Shown here: positions 39,646 through 53,200 of the stretch, in pieces
Layout: the number at the start of each line of letters is the position of its first letter
Numbering within the stretch: position 1 is the first letter of the stretch
DNA from: Lineus longissimus
Lineage: Eukaryota; Nemertea; Pilidiophora; Heteronemertea; Lineidae
Assembly (NCBI RefSeq): GCF_910592395.1
Contig: NC_088310.1
Coordinates: 5,711,501-5,775,500 of the forward strand
Direction of reading: 5' to 3'
Length of the DNA stretch: 64,000 bases
The notes under the pieces: generated by a model
What the model saw: the letters and a program-made list of their open reading frames with translations, nothing else
The model's database searches: none
Told to the model about the DNA's origin: nothing
Program-made: the position numbers and the translations under genes

Positions 39646-40264
39646 AGTTCGCGTTGGCCGGAAACTCCTCAATGAGGTGTCTGATCGGGCGCACACGTAA
39701 GAATAGCCAAGTGCCAAATGTCTTCGTACAAGAACGTGATGAGAAATTGAACGATTATCATTAGGCCTACATAGAATAATGAAAGAAAAAATTCTTGATT
39801 GTGTGCCCTGATCCCGGTAGTCCCAAAGACGAAAAGCAAAACAAGTTGTAGATTATCAAACACAACCAATTTGATTCAGTTTGCAAGACGTGATTATTCC
39901 CCATCATACTGAGCATCTGCCCACTCGGTAATATCTCATCCAAATGTCGCGCCCCAGTCACAATCACAAGACGATATTGGGACAGGAGGACGTGAGCCCT
40001 GGGGTTTTCTATTCAAAAGAAACCATTTAGAACAGATGGTTTTATACGTTGTCTAACAATAGCTTTTATGTTCGTATGACAATGTTTGAAGCCATGCATA
40101 CATCCATTTCCGGCGATTATCTAGTCTTTTTTTCATGAGAATCCATAAACATAATGGGTGATTCTTCAGGCCAAGCCAATGCGGTTTCGATATGTCTAGA
40201 TCCTTCTTTGTTACAGGACTCAGTAATGGATAAGGTTAACTTCTGTACTAAAATACTCTTCCCA

Positions 40265-40309
40265 TGACGTCACGCTTATTGGTTGAAAGTTGCCTGGTCT
40301 GTTTTATAC
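40265..40309 (+). promoter_or_regulatory. candidate promoter: CRE, inverted CCAAT, TATA-like box
   Basis: TGACGTCA at 40265-40272, ATTGG (CCAAT on the other strand) at 40278-40282 and TTTTATAC at 40302-40309. Same order of elements as at 24559-24640. No coding exon follows within several kb. Confidence 0.35.
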
Positions 40310-43300
40310 CGGGCTTATTTCGTTACCCCTATTTTGTAAGCTGCTGAGACTGACGCTGCTTGAGATTTTGGCGGGGACCAACTCCCCCTATTATCATTAC
40401 AAGTTAACCGAATTGGTCAGACGCGTAGCCTGAAGAACCCTGTTTGGTTTGTTTTTCACCAATCGTCTTCTCTCAAACCTTTAAGACTACCGGATTTCTA
40501 CCCGAGTGATCCAATTGTGTCGGCAATATGAATCAAGTAATAGTCTAACAAGGCGTTGACACATACTTTGTTGTTCGATATTGGCACCTTGTCTGTTTGA
40601 TACCCCATAGTGAATATCTCTTTCTTTGGTTAATACAGCGTTAATAAACCCCTTGTCATTTCCCATAACCCTAGTTTACTGCTCTCAAAGTAAATCTTAC
40701 AGAAAGAACATAATAGTATTATACTTTCATATTATCAATATGATCACTTTGCACCATGTACCATGTACATTGTCAAGTGAAATAGAAAATGATTTAGAGG
40801 CTTTAATGGGAGATTTTTGAATGGTGTTGGCTCTTGTCACACACTTCATTCAAATTTAATTGCCGGAAAGAGGACTTTAAAGGGGGAATTTGGGCAAGAG
40901 CGATGCGGCCAGATAATACTTTTTATAAATGTCAGCCAAACCAATTTCATTTTCTTGGTGATCGGGGTCCTTGAAGTTGTTCAACGAAGCAGTGCCCTCC
41001 CTTTTGTCTTGGGAGTCTAGGTAACTACGCCAAACCTATAGTATTTGTCAACGTGGTGTATGGCCTCTAATTTGCCGAACCCCAATACTTCACTTTGACA
41101 CTAACTTATTGACCTTTATTGTAACTCTCCCCGATCTTTTTAGCTACAGTCATTCTTTTGCCATGTCTATCTGATATTTCTATACTTTTTTCAAAAGGGT
41201 TATTATCAGGCTTGTCTTCCACTTTCAATGACCATATAGGCACGCAATGCCAGGTGCATATTACAATCGCATGTACCCACATTAGAAAAATTCAAAACAC
41301 GTTGATATTCTCAACCATGAGTTGATTGCCAATATTAAAACAAGGACATTTCTGACAATTTTACATGGTCTGTGCTTGAAAAGCTGCATGGCCCATGGGA
41401 CACGGTAAAATTGAAATATTTGAAGACCATGTGATATTTCAAGACCATAGTGACCTTAAGGTCTGGAACGTTAATGGAAATGTCCATGTTAGTTCCACAA
41501 CGAGTGATGGCTATGAGAAGTCATGCCATGTGAATTTTATTCGCTGCTCTAGTGTCCAATATATATAGGTCATTACGAATCCGTCTTCAGCTGAGGTTTA
41601 AGCAAAATTAAGCTAAAAAATAAAAAATAAAATGAAGGGGAAAATGTAACAATGGACTTGGCCTATAAATCTTCCGTGTTGTAAGCCCCGTTATCTCTTT
41701 GTGGTCTGGAAGAATAAACTCTTACACGTTCATTGACATTATTTCGAAAATAGAAAATGACGTCCTAAATCTCTCATTGTTAAAGATATATCAACAATAT
41801 GTCCAATAAACGAAAACTTTGTTGGGCAGTTTACATTGTACTTTGGTCACCGTATTTTGTGATTCATTCGCCACCTGATAATACTGTCCCGTTCTCTGAA
41901 CAACAGTGAAAACATCAACGTGCCAAGTGTATGATTTAGAACAGCTTTTATCAAGCAAACCCCTCTTGACGTCAAGAATCATAGTTCCGCCCTAATGTTT
42001 ATGATTATTCCAAGTTAATTTGTGTCATTGGCGAATAATACGGTGGCACAATATTTTTTTCAACTTCGTGTAACCCCTGAAGCTTGTTGACCAATGTTTA
42101 AATGGTTCAAAAGTTAGAGTAAGAGCCGACCTTTACACAGTGATTACCACTTATTGATCCCATTCTACTTTCAAATCCTAAAGCAGTATTTCTGTGAAAA
42201 TGGGCGAATTCTGTTGAGAAAGGGAATGACGCCGCAGGACGTATAGCATGAAGTTTTTAACGGATTGGACCGGACATTTCGTGACGGATATTCTTGGCCC
42301 TGTCAAAACCGCTGATGAAGCCCATGCATATTATCTATTGAAACTGGGGCAATAGGTCCAATCATCAGTGTACCAGGTCGATATCGTATGTCCATATTAT
42401 TAGTATGGAACTAAGTGCTCATTGCATTTGTAAATGCTTTCATAAGTTACGAAGCGGTCAGGAAACGAGAAATGACTATAAATCACCAATGTTTGTCCAC
42501 AAACTGGGCGAAAATGTACTCTTTGGAAGTGATTTTTTCATATGCTCAAAATTATGGCCACCTTGACTGTAATGAAATCGGTCTATAGACAGAACACTGC
42601 TTTTGTTGACCAGCATGGTTCATGCTTCGGTCATGAGAGTCTGTTACGTAATAGACTGTGTGGGAAGGACACCGATGCGTCATCAAATCGTAGAGTCAGT
42701 TGCCAACAAAAGGAAAGATGTTTCTGACATTGGCATTCGATTCCTAACTCGTTGACGACTCTGAGCTAACCGATACTTTTTAAACCCTTTTTATCGTTTG
42801 TTCAGAAAGTAGCTGGAAATTAACTACTTAGGCAGAAAAGCATACTCATAGTTGGATATATTCCTAATTGAAATGGATTTGTCTTCGAGGTAAGACTTTT
42901 ACTCATGTTACACTTTACATCATGTACTCTTGCCTCTTGGTTTACACTTTTCCAATTTCTTTTTTGTGAATTTTTTCTTAATTTTATACTCTAACTTTTC
43001 TGAACTTTCAACTTCATAAGGCTTTCGTTAGCATTGAAGTCCCATTTTGATTACACTCATTTAGTCAAGATTTATCCGGTCACTTTAATCTTTAAGGGGG
43101 CGTAGTCGCAGCCATTATCGGCTTCAACTTGGGGTCATTTAGTTCTTACAGAATGTAACTAAATATCCAAGTGAAACACATTGAAACTGTCGCAGATGTA
43201 TATTTAAACAATCAACCAGTCAAAAGCAACACTGGCGTTTCTGCGTGGCATCACGTGAGCTATAGCTCATTGATGGCGTCACAGCCGACAATACGATCGG

Positions 43301-44572
43301 TATCTTGTTTCGATTCCATCTGTTATTGCTAGTCCAAAGCATTCAATATATCATGTTTTCCTCGAATAATCGATGATGTAATTAGTTTGGCTATTGACTT
43401 TGTTCTTCTGGCTTAGTATTGCACTTGGTTTCGCCGTTCTTCACATCAAAATCACGTCCTGGTGTGGCCTAATTTATGGCATAAGTCCACAAACATGCCA
43501 ACACAGTTTCTGTATAGATAGCGTTTCGACTCTCGAATTTCTGTTCTTATACATCTCGTGATAAAGCATCGTATGATGCCGTGTTGGTTGGCCAACGTCT
43601 CGTTGTATGATGACCAGCTTACTCCAAGTCGTGTCGACCATTTTCAAGACTGATTCGGCGATATTCTGTACTGTGTCTTGACAATCCGGTGACACTATAC
43701 ATGTATATATTAAACATGTACATATATCAAGCGACATTTTTGGGACCATTTTTGAGCAAAACAAGGGACTAAAAAAGTGTAAGTTCAGCTTGAACATACC
43801 TGCAGCCATCTCAAATCTCGGTGTTGATGACAAGGCAGAAAAGAGAAAACCCTCATAACTAAGTTTATCTGAATGAAAGAAAGAGCCTCTAACAAGTGCA
43901 CAAGCTTCCTCTAACAAGTGCACAACTAAAACAAAGGAAGTAATGTACTCGACATGTCAGGTGCAAATAAATTTGTGACATTTAATCTCATCTGTCTAGG
44001 TTTTATTGGTTTATTAGTTTTAAAGTTAAATTTAAACTTTCTCAAATAGACTTTAAGGAAACACCCCGCATATCATCGTTATTCAAAGGAAAGCGTCTAT
44101 TCCTTCACACTAATCCGGTTACAAAAAGTGTGGTTTCTGGAAAATTTTGTAGGCAAAGGACGGTAAACATTACAGATAAGGTATCAAAATCAACTTATTC
44201 TCAAAATGATGAATAAAAATCTTAACTCGTGTTGTGTAAACAAGGTTTGATTTCTAAGTACATGTATGATTACTACAGGCAACGATCTTATAAGCGTAGC
44301 ACCCCTATATCCATGTATATCAGTCGAGTGGGAAGTATTCGCATTTACATCTAACCTTTGACTAACACCTTCCATTGGCGTTCTTCAATGTCATGGTGCT
44401 GTAATAAGGCGTTCTTTTGAAAGCGGGTAATAAGATAAATCCTTCGTCAACAAAAGTGTGATATCACTCTGAGCAAATGCTTGGCATCTGGCTCAAGACG
44501 GTGAAGACCATATAATAATGATTCCAGGAAGTACTCTTAAATAAGCTTTAAAGATATGAAAGCATCGTTATT
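40310..44572. other. 4.3-kb gene-free stretch
   Basis: No coding exon recognised. A TGACGTCA lies at 41967-41974, and an 18-bp sequence (CCTCTAACAAGTGCACAA) is tandemly duplicated with a 22-bp period at 43886-43925. Confidence 0.4.
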
Positions 44573-44641
44573 TGACGTCAAAATGCCAAACAAGGCGTCT
44601 ACCATAATGAAAAGAAAATGCTTACTTGTCAAAGATATATA
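44573..44641 (+). promoter_or_regulatory. candidate promoter: CRE and TATA box
   Basis: TGACGTCA at 44573-44580 and ATATATA at 44635-44641. It is followed by about 200 bp of relatively GC-rich sequence and a consensus splice donor at 44867. Confidence 0.35.
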
Positions 44642-44669
44642 GATGAGGATGGCCATCGTGCCGCGGCAC

Positions 44670-44866
44670 ATCCCGGCCTCCTCATTCCAAGCGGCGGCGT
44701 CGTCACAAACTACAAAGCTTTATTGATGGTGTATGACACCACGCGACACTAAACTGCTCCCATCACACGTCGTTAGGTCAGTGATCGTCTGAATCGGCCA
44801 GTGTCTGCATCTAAAACTTACTCGGAAGCTATTCGCATCCCATCATTATAGCGCAATATCGAACTG
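44670..44866 (+). other. candidate noncoding first exon
   Basis: CpG-containing sequence after the TATA box, ending GAACTG before the donor GTGAGT at 44867-44872. The left end is approximate. It could be a 5'-UTR exon of the cysteine-rich peptide genes at 62 kb, which begin with splice acceptors and lack a nearby promoter. This link is inference only. Confidence 0.3.
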
Positions 44867-44872
44867 GTGAGT

Positions 44873-47800
44873 ACGCATTCCTTTTTCATTAGGCCTTAAT
44901 TTGAAGTAAGTTTTGACTAAGTTCTTTGCACTTTCAAACTGTTGCTTCAGATTTACGGAAAAAGTATTGATTTCGCCTTACATTTACTTTTGAATAACTT
45001 TGTATTTTTCAAAACGTTCTTCGAAATATACTACTTTCAAATAAAAATAACCAGAAGGTGTTTACTACAACCTTAATACCTCAACTAAACCTTTGGGCGT
45101 CACCTTTGACTCAATCCTTGTGCATCCGCTCACTATTCATGTTGATTTGATTCCGATTAACCATCTAAAGATCGTGTAAAGTTAGTTTTCTTTATTGCCA
45201 TTTAATTTAACTCATAAGTTTGTCTGGTTCACTCCTGATCGACAAGTTTAATGTGGTCACCAACATTGTAAAATAAGTATACTCGTTTTCATAAGTTCAA
45301 ATTTCTGAAGAAAAAAAAATTCCCTTAAAGTGTTTGAAAACACCTGTCACAAAATCTTATGCTATAAAAATGCATGCGACACGGAGTTCTCATGCTCGGG
45401 GGTATTCGGAGCCTCTTTGAATGCAGTTCTTGACAATCATCGATGGATCGTAGGATTTTCATATCATGCGTTTGTCACATGTCAGTTTGCGTCTCTTCTG
45501 TACAATAGTCCGGACGCGAATGAAAAAAAAGTAGATAACGACTGACTATTGGTGTGTTTTTTTCTTGTTATTATTTGCGTAAACTTGTCTCAATCCCTTT
45601 AGCTATACCGGAGGTAAACTCCCCGTATTTTTTTTTGAACCGCTCAATATTTGACATTTACTAGCGCCCTTTTGAAGATATTTAACGAAGAAAAAACAGT
45701 CGCATCTTGCGAACACCGGGGGTATAACTTCGCACTTAGGAAGCTCTTGGTGAAGCAGGGAAAATGGAATTGCCAGCGGTACATGATTGTAAAAGAGAGA
45801 CATTTTGTTGCGTCAATCTGTTTGGCTGTTCGAATGGTATAATTTTGAATACAAAAAGGGATAAGAAGTTTAAGTCGCTATTTGATTCAAGACCTTTGAC
45901 GACTCGTGTAGGTGTACGCCATTTCCGGCGTTTAAATCAATACGCTTCGAGTTGTTGTATTTCTTGAGCTAATTTTGGACAATCTATTTCGTCAGCCTGT
46001 CCAAATCAATCCGAACTCGCGGCAAACGCGAGCGTTATGGTGATCTGCTATAAACAAATACTAATTCTAAACTAATTGAATACTTCCTTTGACATAATTT
46101 AAGAGTGAATTACTGTTTTTTCGTTCTGTTATGTTTGCTCAGTTCCCACCTTTGATCATTTAATTGAACTGATTTAATCTTTGACGACACTTTCAACCAA
46201 CAAGTCACTGTTTAAACGTGGAATACCGTAAATCGCCGGAAGCGCCCAACTTGGTGCTGAAATTTCAGGGCTATTGGCAGTATTATGGACATGGGCAGTG
46301 TATGTTCAATAAAAGTCCCCTTTCCCGATAGTCCTCGCTTTAATAACATTGACTCTCCAAGGCAAGAGACGCTAAGTCAAACACCAGTATGTTGATTCTA
46401 ACAGTGATAAATCGAAGCTGGTCAAGATGGTGAACAAGTTTGTCAATATGATAAAACATTTGGATAGACCAATTTCGGTAACAACACGTTAAAAGGGACG
46501 CTGAGTGTGTTTAAACTGCTGCTGGTCCTTCATCATTTTATTCATTGTCGCCAAGTATGCATGTCTATATCCATCGCTCTCAATGACTCGACATCTCTGT
46601 GGGCAGCCTCATTCGGCTAGAGCGAATCAACCACTCTCTTGATTACATAACAGAGGCAATGGCCGCCTCAGCGCCACCACGCGGGGCCTAATGGTATTAG
46701 GCTATCCTCTGATCGAGGGCAAGCGTAATCTCCACGGCTTTAAACCATGCATTTTTGCATTTGGATTGTCATATCAACCTCATTTTTCTGTGTACAACAA
46801 TAGTCATCCTCGGTTGTGCGCCAAATCGAAAAAGGGGCTTGGTATCTAAATTCGTGACAAAATTGTGAGAGTTGAAATGCTCTTATCGCGATTAGTAAGG
46901 TGCTTATTTCACATAAAACTAACATTTCCCCGCAGTAAATGTTGCTCCTTAACCAGATATATTGACATTCCATTATAGTAACGATAAAAAACAACTGCTC
47001 TTAACTGAAGAAAAGATTTTAGTTCTTTAGTTGCCTCCTAGGTGATAGCACTGAAGGAAGCAGGTTCAGCCACCTGGGAGTGAAATAGTGAACTAAAATA
47101 TATATAAAAGTATATACGTCCGGTAAACTTTTTTGTGGGACCGGGAACTTTAATTATGTTATATTATCAGGATAACAGGGACCCGTGGGTTTTTTCCACT
47201 CCAACACCACAGAAGAGAGCGAGAAAAAATGCAGTTTGTATACGGAAGCAATCACCGCAATTGCTTTCATGACTTCTTTGGGCGCGACGCTGTCTCATCA
47301 TCACATTGCATTTATCATTGGAGAGACCCTGATATCATCACACTCTGATGGAATCATCTTCCACGTTGAACTAAGCTTGTTTGGAGATCAAATTGAGGTG
47401 TTTTTGTGTTCGCTTTATTAGTTCAGGTAGGCAGTAGATTTCTTCTTATTCGACGACGAATACCACACCTTCTTGAAAATGTAGGTTTTCAGCTTTTCAT
47501 TTCCTTGAAAAAAGCTCTAGGATGTATATTTTGTTAGCTTAAAACCCCTTAAATGTTTTTCAAAAGCTCAAAAACCACTGTGGCTCCTTGAAAAGACCCC
47601 GGCATAATCAAGAGCTCGAAGATCGACCAAACTCCTATCGCATCCTCAGCTCCTTCAAGGAACTTGGGAACATCTTGTGAGATAGAGAGACAATTATACT
47701 TCGTCGTTTTTTAGCTTTAAAGTGGAGAGCGAAAAACGCCCGTTTTTTTTAAAGTCTGTTTTACATTGCCTGTAACTGTTAGATATGCATGCCCGACGAG

Positions 47801-49121
47801 GCACTCGAAAAACTTTCTTATCTTACTTTTTGATGTGATATCAAAAATAACTGAGAACTAAATGAAAAGACATGCCCAGTCTCTGATGACCCACTCAGCC
47901 CGAGCTGCCTGCCTTATCCACCATGGGCTAACCTTAATTGGGGATGAACAGGGTGGTCCACACCTATCTGGCATGTCTGAGATGATTGGCAAATAAAGGC
48001 GAGGCAAAAAATATTGCTGAGCCTGGGTATAGATAAAATCTTTTAGGGTCCTTTTATGATGATTAATTGAAACAAAAAAATCGTTGTTTCAAGCTGAGGG
48101 CTGAACAGGAAAATCACGAGGGACTTCGTTAAACAGCGACTTGATTGCCTTCCAAGAACAGAATGTGGGAATATAAGAGCCAACAGCAGCACTTCAAATG
48201 GTTTTCGCGGAAAGTGCGGCATCTGAAGTAGACAAGTAGAACTCCCCTTATCGCCCGTCCGTCTACTATACTGGCCAAATTGATAGATATGACCCTTTAA
48301 TCAACGGTTAATTAACTTCAGGGTTTAAGTAGAGCAGTCACATGAATCATCATCTGGCAAGCAGACATGGTCTGAGCAGATTGTACCTTTCTTATAATAG
48401 TCACTTGTTGTCCACTATAGTAGCTATCATGTTATAATAATGACAATAATCCCGAAGACATTGCCACGTCCAGGCGAAACCATTAAGCAAACTATACGTG
48501 ATCGGTGTTAAAATAGACCCGTAAGTGGTACAATTGTCTTGGTAAATAACAAGCGCCTCTTAATAGGTTTTCGTCCATTAGATTTTCTTGTCAGCTTTTG
48601 CTGAAGCAAGGCCAAGAATATAAAAATCATTTACTGTATCGAGTTTTTTTAAAGATCTTTCCACAAAACATTTTTAGTCATCGCTTGGAATCATTCTTTC
48701 AAGCTCCCAGAAGGGAGATTCCACTGTAACAAGAAACAATCTCTCTGATAGACTATTGTCATTAAAAAAATTGTACCTAACCAATAACGAGAAATTTTTC
48801 TTGAATCTGAGCCATATTTTTGGCAGCCCTCACCTCAAGACATCCTTAGTCACCTAGTTCCTGCGGCTAACGCTTTAACAATGAGGATACGTACCCTGAT
48901 CTGGTTCAGCAAACCAGGTCAATTGCCGAGAAGTTAAAAAGGAACTCAGTAAGGAATCTCATCCTGCAATGCGTCCGAATTCTTTTAATAAATCTTGCAT
49001 CTGATGGTTTCACCTGAGGATGTAACTATAAAATCACCATCAACTCACACCCGACCTGGCTGCCTTCCATGAGAAACTCAGGAAACATCTCTCTCTCTCG
49101 GCTAGCGGCATCATTATCCTA
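44873..49121. other. 4.2-kb gene-free stretch
   Basis: No coding exon recognised on either strand and no repeat of note. Confidence 0.4.
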
Positions 49122-50217
49122 CTAGCATTGTACCCGTGGCGCAGGCAGGTTCAAATTGGCTATACCTTGAATAGATTGAATTGCAATGAAAATATAATGC
49201 AATATCAAAGGAGCAATATCGAAGAGACAAATTAAACCAACCATTTGTCCACAGACTCGGACCCTGTGGCGTGCTGTATGCGTGCATATAAAAGTAAATC
49301 AATTGGTCCGAATGAGATGATGAGGCAATGTGAATATACCTCGTTCCTTAGTCAGCAATATGCCCCTTTTTATACGGAGATGAAGGAGAACCCAGATAGG
49401 CCTTCACATGTCGGCCTCCAAATGGCTCGGACCAATTGCACTATCACTACTAAAACTTTAAAATGCGTGCTCCTCCTACATGTAGCATGATCTCGGGCAA
49501 GGCACTTAGTCGACAGGCAAGCTAGAAGTTCAGCACCGTGAGCAGCTCCTTGATAAGGCCATGCCAAGTTCAGAGTGCCTCTTCAGATACATCAAGTTTT
49601 GAAAGCTGTGGTGAGCACATAAACATACCATTGTAACCTTAATTTGAAAATCCCTTCATAATCAAGGGCTAGCTCTGGCTAATACAGTACCAATATACGA
49701 TAGACCATCAATTTGACCCCAGCTCCTTACTGCGGGGAAAACCCAAGTCCAGCAACCAAAAGTATCAAAATACATTTTTGTTTACATTTGAACTGCACAC
49801 ATGCGTTTGTTTACAATTTCTTTCCCGCGAAATCTCGAAGATCAGGTGACCTACAATCGTGGATTGAAAATAACATTAACCTTGGTTCAGCAGGTCAACA
49901 CGTGTACAGGCTGTTCCAATCATCCCCCTACAGCCAGCCGTTCAACAGGTAGTGTTAGTCACCCCACAGGGAGTGCAGGTGATTCATTAATCCCCTGCAT
50001 AACTGAACAGCAATGGCTTGGCTTCCGTGAGTGATAAGGAGAATTGACCGTGTCCGATTAAAAATCCCTCATTACTGCTCCGCTGAAGTAAATTTCCGAA
50101 AATAAACATGACGTTGCATCAGGATAACATATCACCTGCAAACGTGCAAAATTTCGAGACGAAACACGACCCCCAAATGGCACTTTAGCGAGCCGCCTTA
50201 TAGTATTATGATATAGA
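49122..50217 (-). mobile_element. non-autonomous Helitron, copy 2 (1096 bp)
   Basis: Same family and orientation as 14023-14941. On the minus strand it begins TCTATATCATAATACTAT and ends CACGGGTACAATGCTAG, with host A at 50218 and T at 49121. By eye it is roughly 95 percent identical to copy 1, but has about 165 extra bases at 49214-49383, next to short GGAG-type repeats, suggesting that copy 1 lost this segment by microhomology deletion. The plus-strand frame seen in copy 1 is disrupted here by small indels. Confidence 0.8.
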
Positions 50218-53200
50218 TATTTTGGCATCCTGGCACCACTAGTGTTTTCAAAACTCCGCCTCTCGATATGCTCAAGCTTTAATAGATTGCAATATCATCG
50301 TTCCGTCCAGTATCGCTCCATGCACCAGTGAGAATACTATTGGGTACCTTCCCGGGGTATAGTTGGCCAATATTCTCCTTATCTTCCGCCGAGTATTTTG
50401 TCTCACAACGAAATGAGTTTGCTTATCAGTTGTATTGGCTATTCCCTTGATTCTCGGGCCTGGTTTATAAAGCAGGCCAAGATTTTTCATCCAGGAACCT
50501 ACTGTTTCAGGCACTCGTTGGATTTTTTTCGTCATCAGCTAAGAGTAGACGTTAATCAAAGCAACACGAGGAAAACGGTGTCATGATTTCTCCGCCTATT
50601 CAAACACCATCCAACTTTGATGTGATTGCGATGTCCGCGAGCCGTTGTGGGTGTCTCGGCTGATCAGTGCCAAGGGATTGGCCTATGATCGTAATTCAGA
50701 GGTCAGGTCTTGCCGGCTAATTTCATCAATGTGAAACTACAGTGACTTTGATTCTCTTTATAATTGGCTAGAAGCAAGTAATTACGATATTAAAGGATAG
50801 ATCAATGAAAAATACCAACGACAATTTTTTTCCCGGAAATCACTCCCTTTGCCGATCTTCGGTTCAAAAATCTTGTTGAGAAGAGATTAGAATTTCGAGT
50901 GCTATTACTACGTCTAGTAATATCTGGCCATGACCTTCAATTTCGACTTCGATTTATTTTTTATTTTTCTTTCATATCAACGACATTTAGTAGTGCAGGT
51001 TGGCATAACGAGGTTTTCTTATATAGATGTATTCACGACCGAGGTTCATGATGGGATTTTTTATCCGATATTTTGACCTGCATCATTGCCGATTCTTCGT
51101 ATTTCTGAGGTTGTGGGTTTGCTACAGACGCATAGGCGTTATTGTATAATCTAGTTCTCAAGCATTTCTTATTCTGGTAGCACCGTCCTGAGTCCCCGGT
51201 GACCTGCTTAATGAAGGTTACTGTAAAATGCATGACTCCATCTCCATCTGACAGAAAAAAACAACAAAGAAAGACAATGTTGACCACTTGTCGAATTATT
51301 CTATTAACCGTTTTCACAAAAGATGATACGCAGATGTTGGTGCTCAGCGGGAGAGAATTCCGTATGCAGTATTATCTTGAAAGCGAATTGCCAAACCCGC
51401 TTTGAAAGAAAATGTCATTCATTAGTTCTCCCTTGATATTGGTTGCGAATTATGTAAGCTTTACGGTTTCACTATGAAGCGCACTGGTCAAACAGGTTCA
51501 ACTAAGGGATCTAGCCAGGGAGTGGAAGAGCGTGCAGATATATCGGCGGTGTGCATGCCTACAGTATCCGTCCTCACGAGATACCTGACGCACAAAGCCG
51601 AAATAGATCGGGATGAAGGATTTCTTTGTGCTGGATTACGATACTGCTACCAAAAATATGAGGAACTGTAGAACTTTCACTAACAAGTATACAACTTCAA
51701 AAAGAAGTTTGAAGGAGAAATTAATCAGTTATAGTTCGAATTAGGCTTATTTTGTCTTGATACAATGAGAACAAACCAGCAAGGCAGCGTCTGAGGTCCA
51801 TTGTAGCTAGATTGCAAATACACTTCGCTTACACTTGTATGCTCAGCAAGTTAAAGTGTTCGAGTCGCCTTATCTAAATTTGTTCTGTCTGATTCATCAG
51901 CTGCTCAACAAGGCCGGGTCGGGTATTGTTGACGTGTTGAGGAGGGCAAAGATATCTTTCATTAGTAATCAGATCTTTTTCGTTTATTGTTTAGGAGACA
52001 GGGTTGGTCGTTGTCCTTGGTGATTGTATATTTACTTACAAGTTAGTTCGATAATGATAAGGGTTGTCGCATCGGATGGCGACAATGTCGATAGTTTTCT
52101 TTGTTTCAAGAACCGTAAAAGGGACTTCGCCTACGAGAAGTACTTGTTCAGGTTTTAAGTGTCTTTACCTTCCCCTCATTTAATATAATTGAGTTTGAAC
52201 AGATCCTCGGAGCATTGCTTTTTCGCCATGTGCAGCGTACTTCCCATATCAATATTCTGTTCTTTGCCGTTCCTCAAGAATACAATGCCAATTTGACAAA
52301 GGAGCCAAAACCTATTCAAGAAACAAGTTTTAAAGTTCAGAGTACCGTTACTTTACAAAGGAGAAAACCTCTATGGGTAAGACCATCTTGGGAATAAGTT
52401 TCATGACTTGGTACCAAAGGTGGACCCGTCGAGAACCTGCATTCCAGTTATAAACGCCTTTCCAATTCCGTATCGTACCACTAAAAGGACATCTCGCCTC
52501 CTGTGAAGTATACACACTTGCCTTTCCAATTTATCGAAAGAGTTGTTCCAGCGAAGCATAATATTGGCCTTTCGGGTACCATATATATCGAAGGGCGTGC
52601 AATTCTGTGAAGCACATTAACCTTTTCAACACGATGTTTGTTGCTTTTATAATGATATCCAAAGGTATGCAATTCCGGCAATATATTCAGTTGCTGCCTT
52701 TTCGATTGTTCGAAGTTTGTTCCGGTGAAGCCCATTGGCGTTTTAGTCGATACCAGTATATCGATCATAAATAAAGGGCCTTCCGCCTGTATATACAGTG
52801 TAAACACGACAAGGGCTCACAGCCCGAAAACTGGCGGTAGTTCCTCTGTCAAAATACCAATAATCCTAACATATCTTAGCCTTTGGCATGATGCCTTAGG
52901 CATCATTAATTGATGTCAATTGTGCTATAGGCCTGTTGCTTTCCGATTTCCTTCTGAAACAATATGACCTTTTATTTCCTAATTACGGAAAGAAAAGTTG
53001 TGCCGTCGATTAATGGGTGAAGTTGGCCGGGTGAAAATGGGAGATATCAGAGGAAGCTTGGGGCGGAAAGCCAAGCCAGACCAAAGTCGTGCCATGCCAG
53101 GCCAAGCAATGGGCACTTTTACAGCTCATGTCAAGCTATTCGATCCGGCGCCTACTTACAAAAGCATCCTGAGCTCCAGGGCCTCTCACTCAGTACTTAG

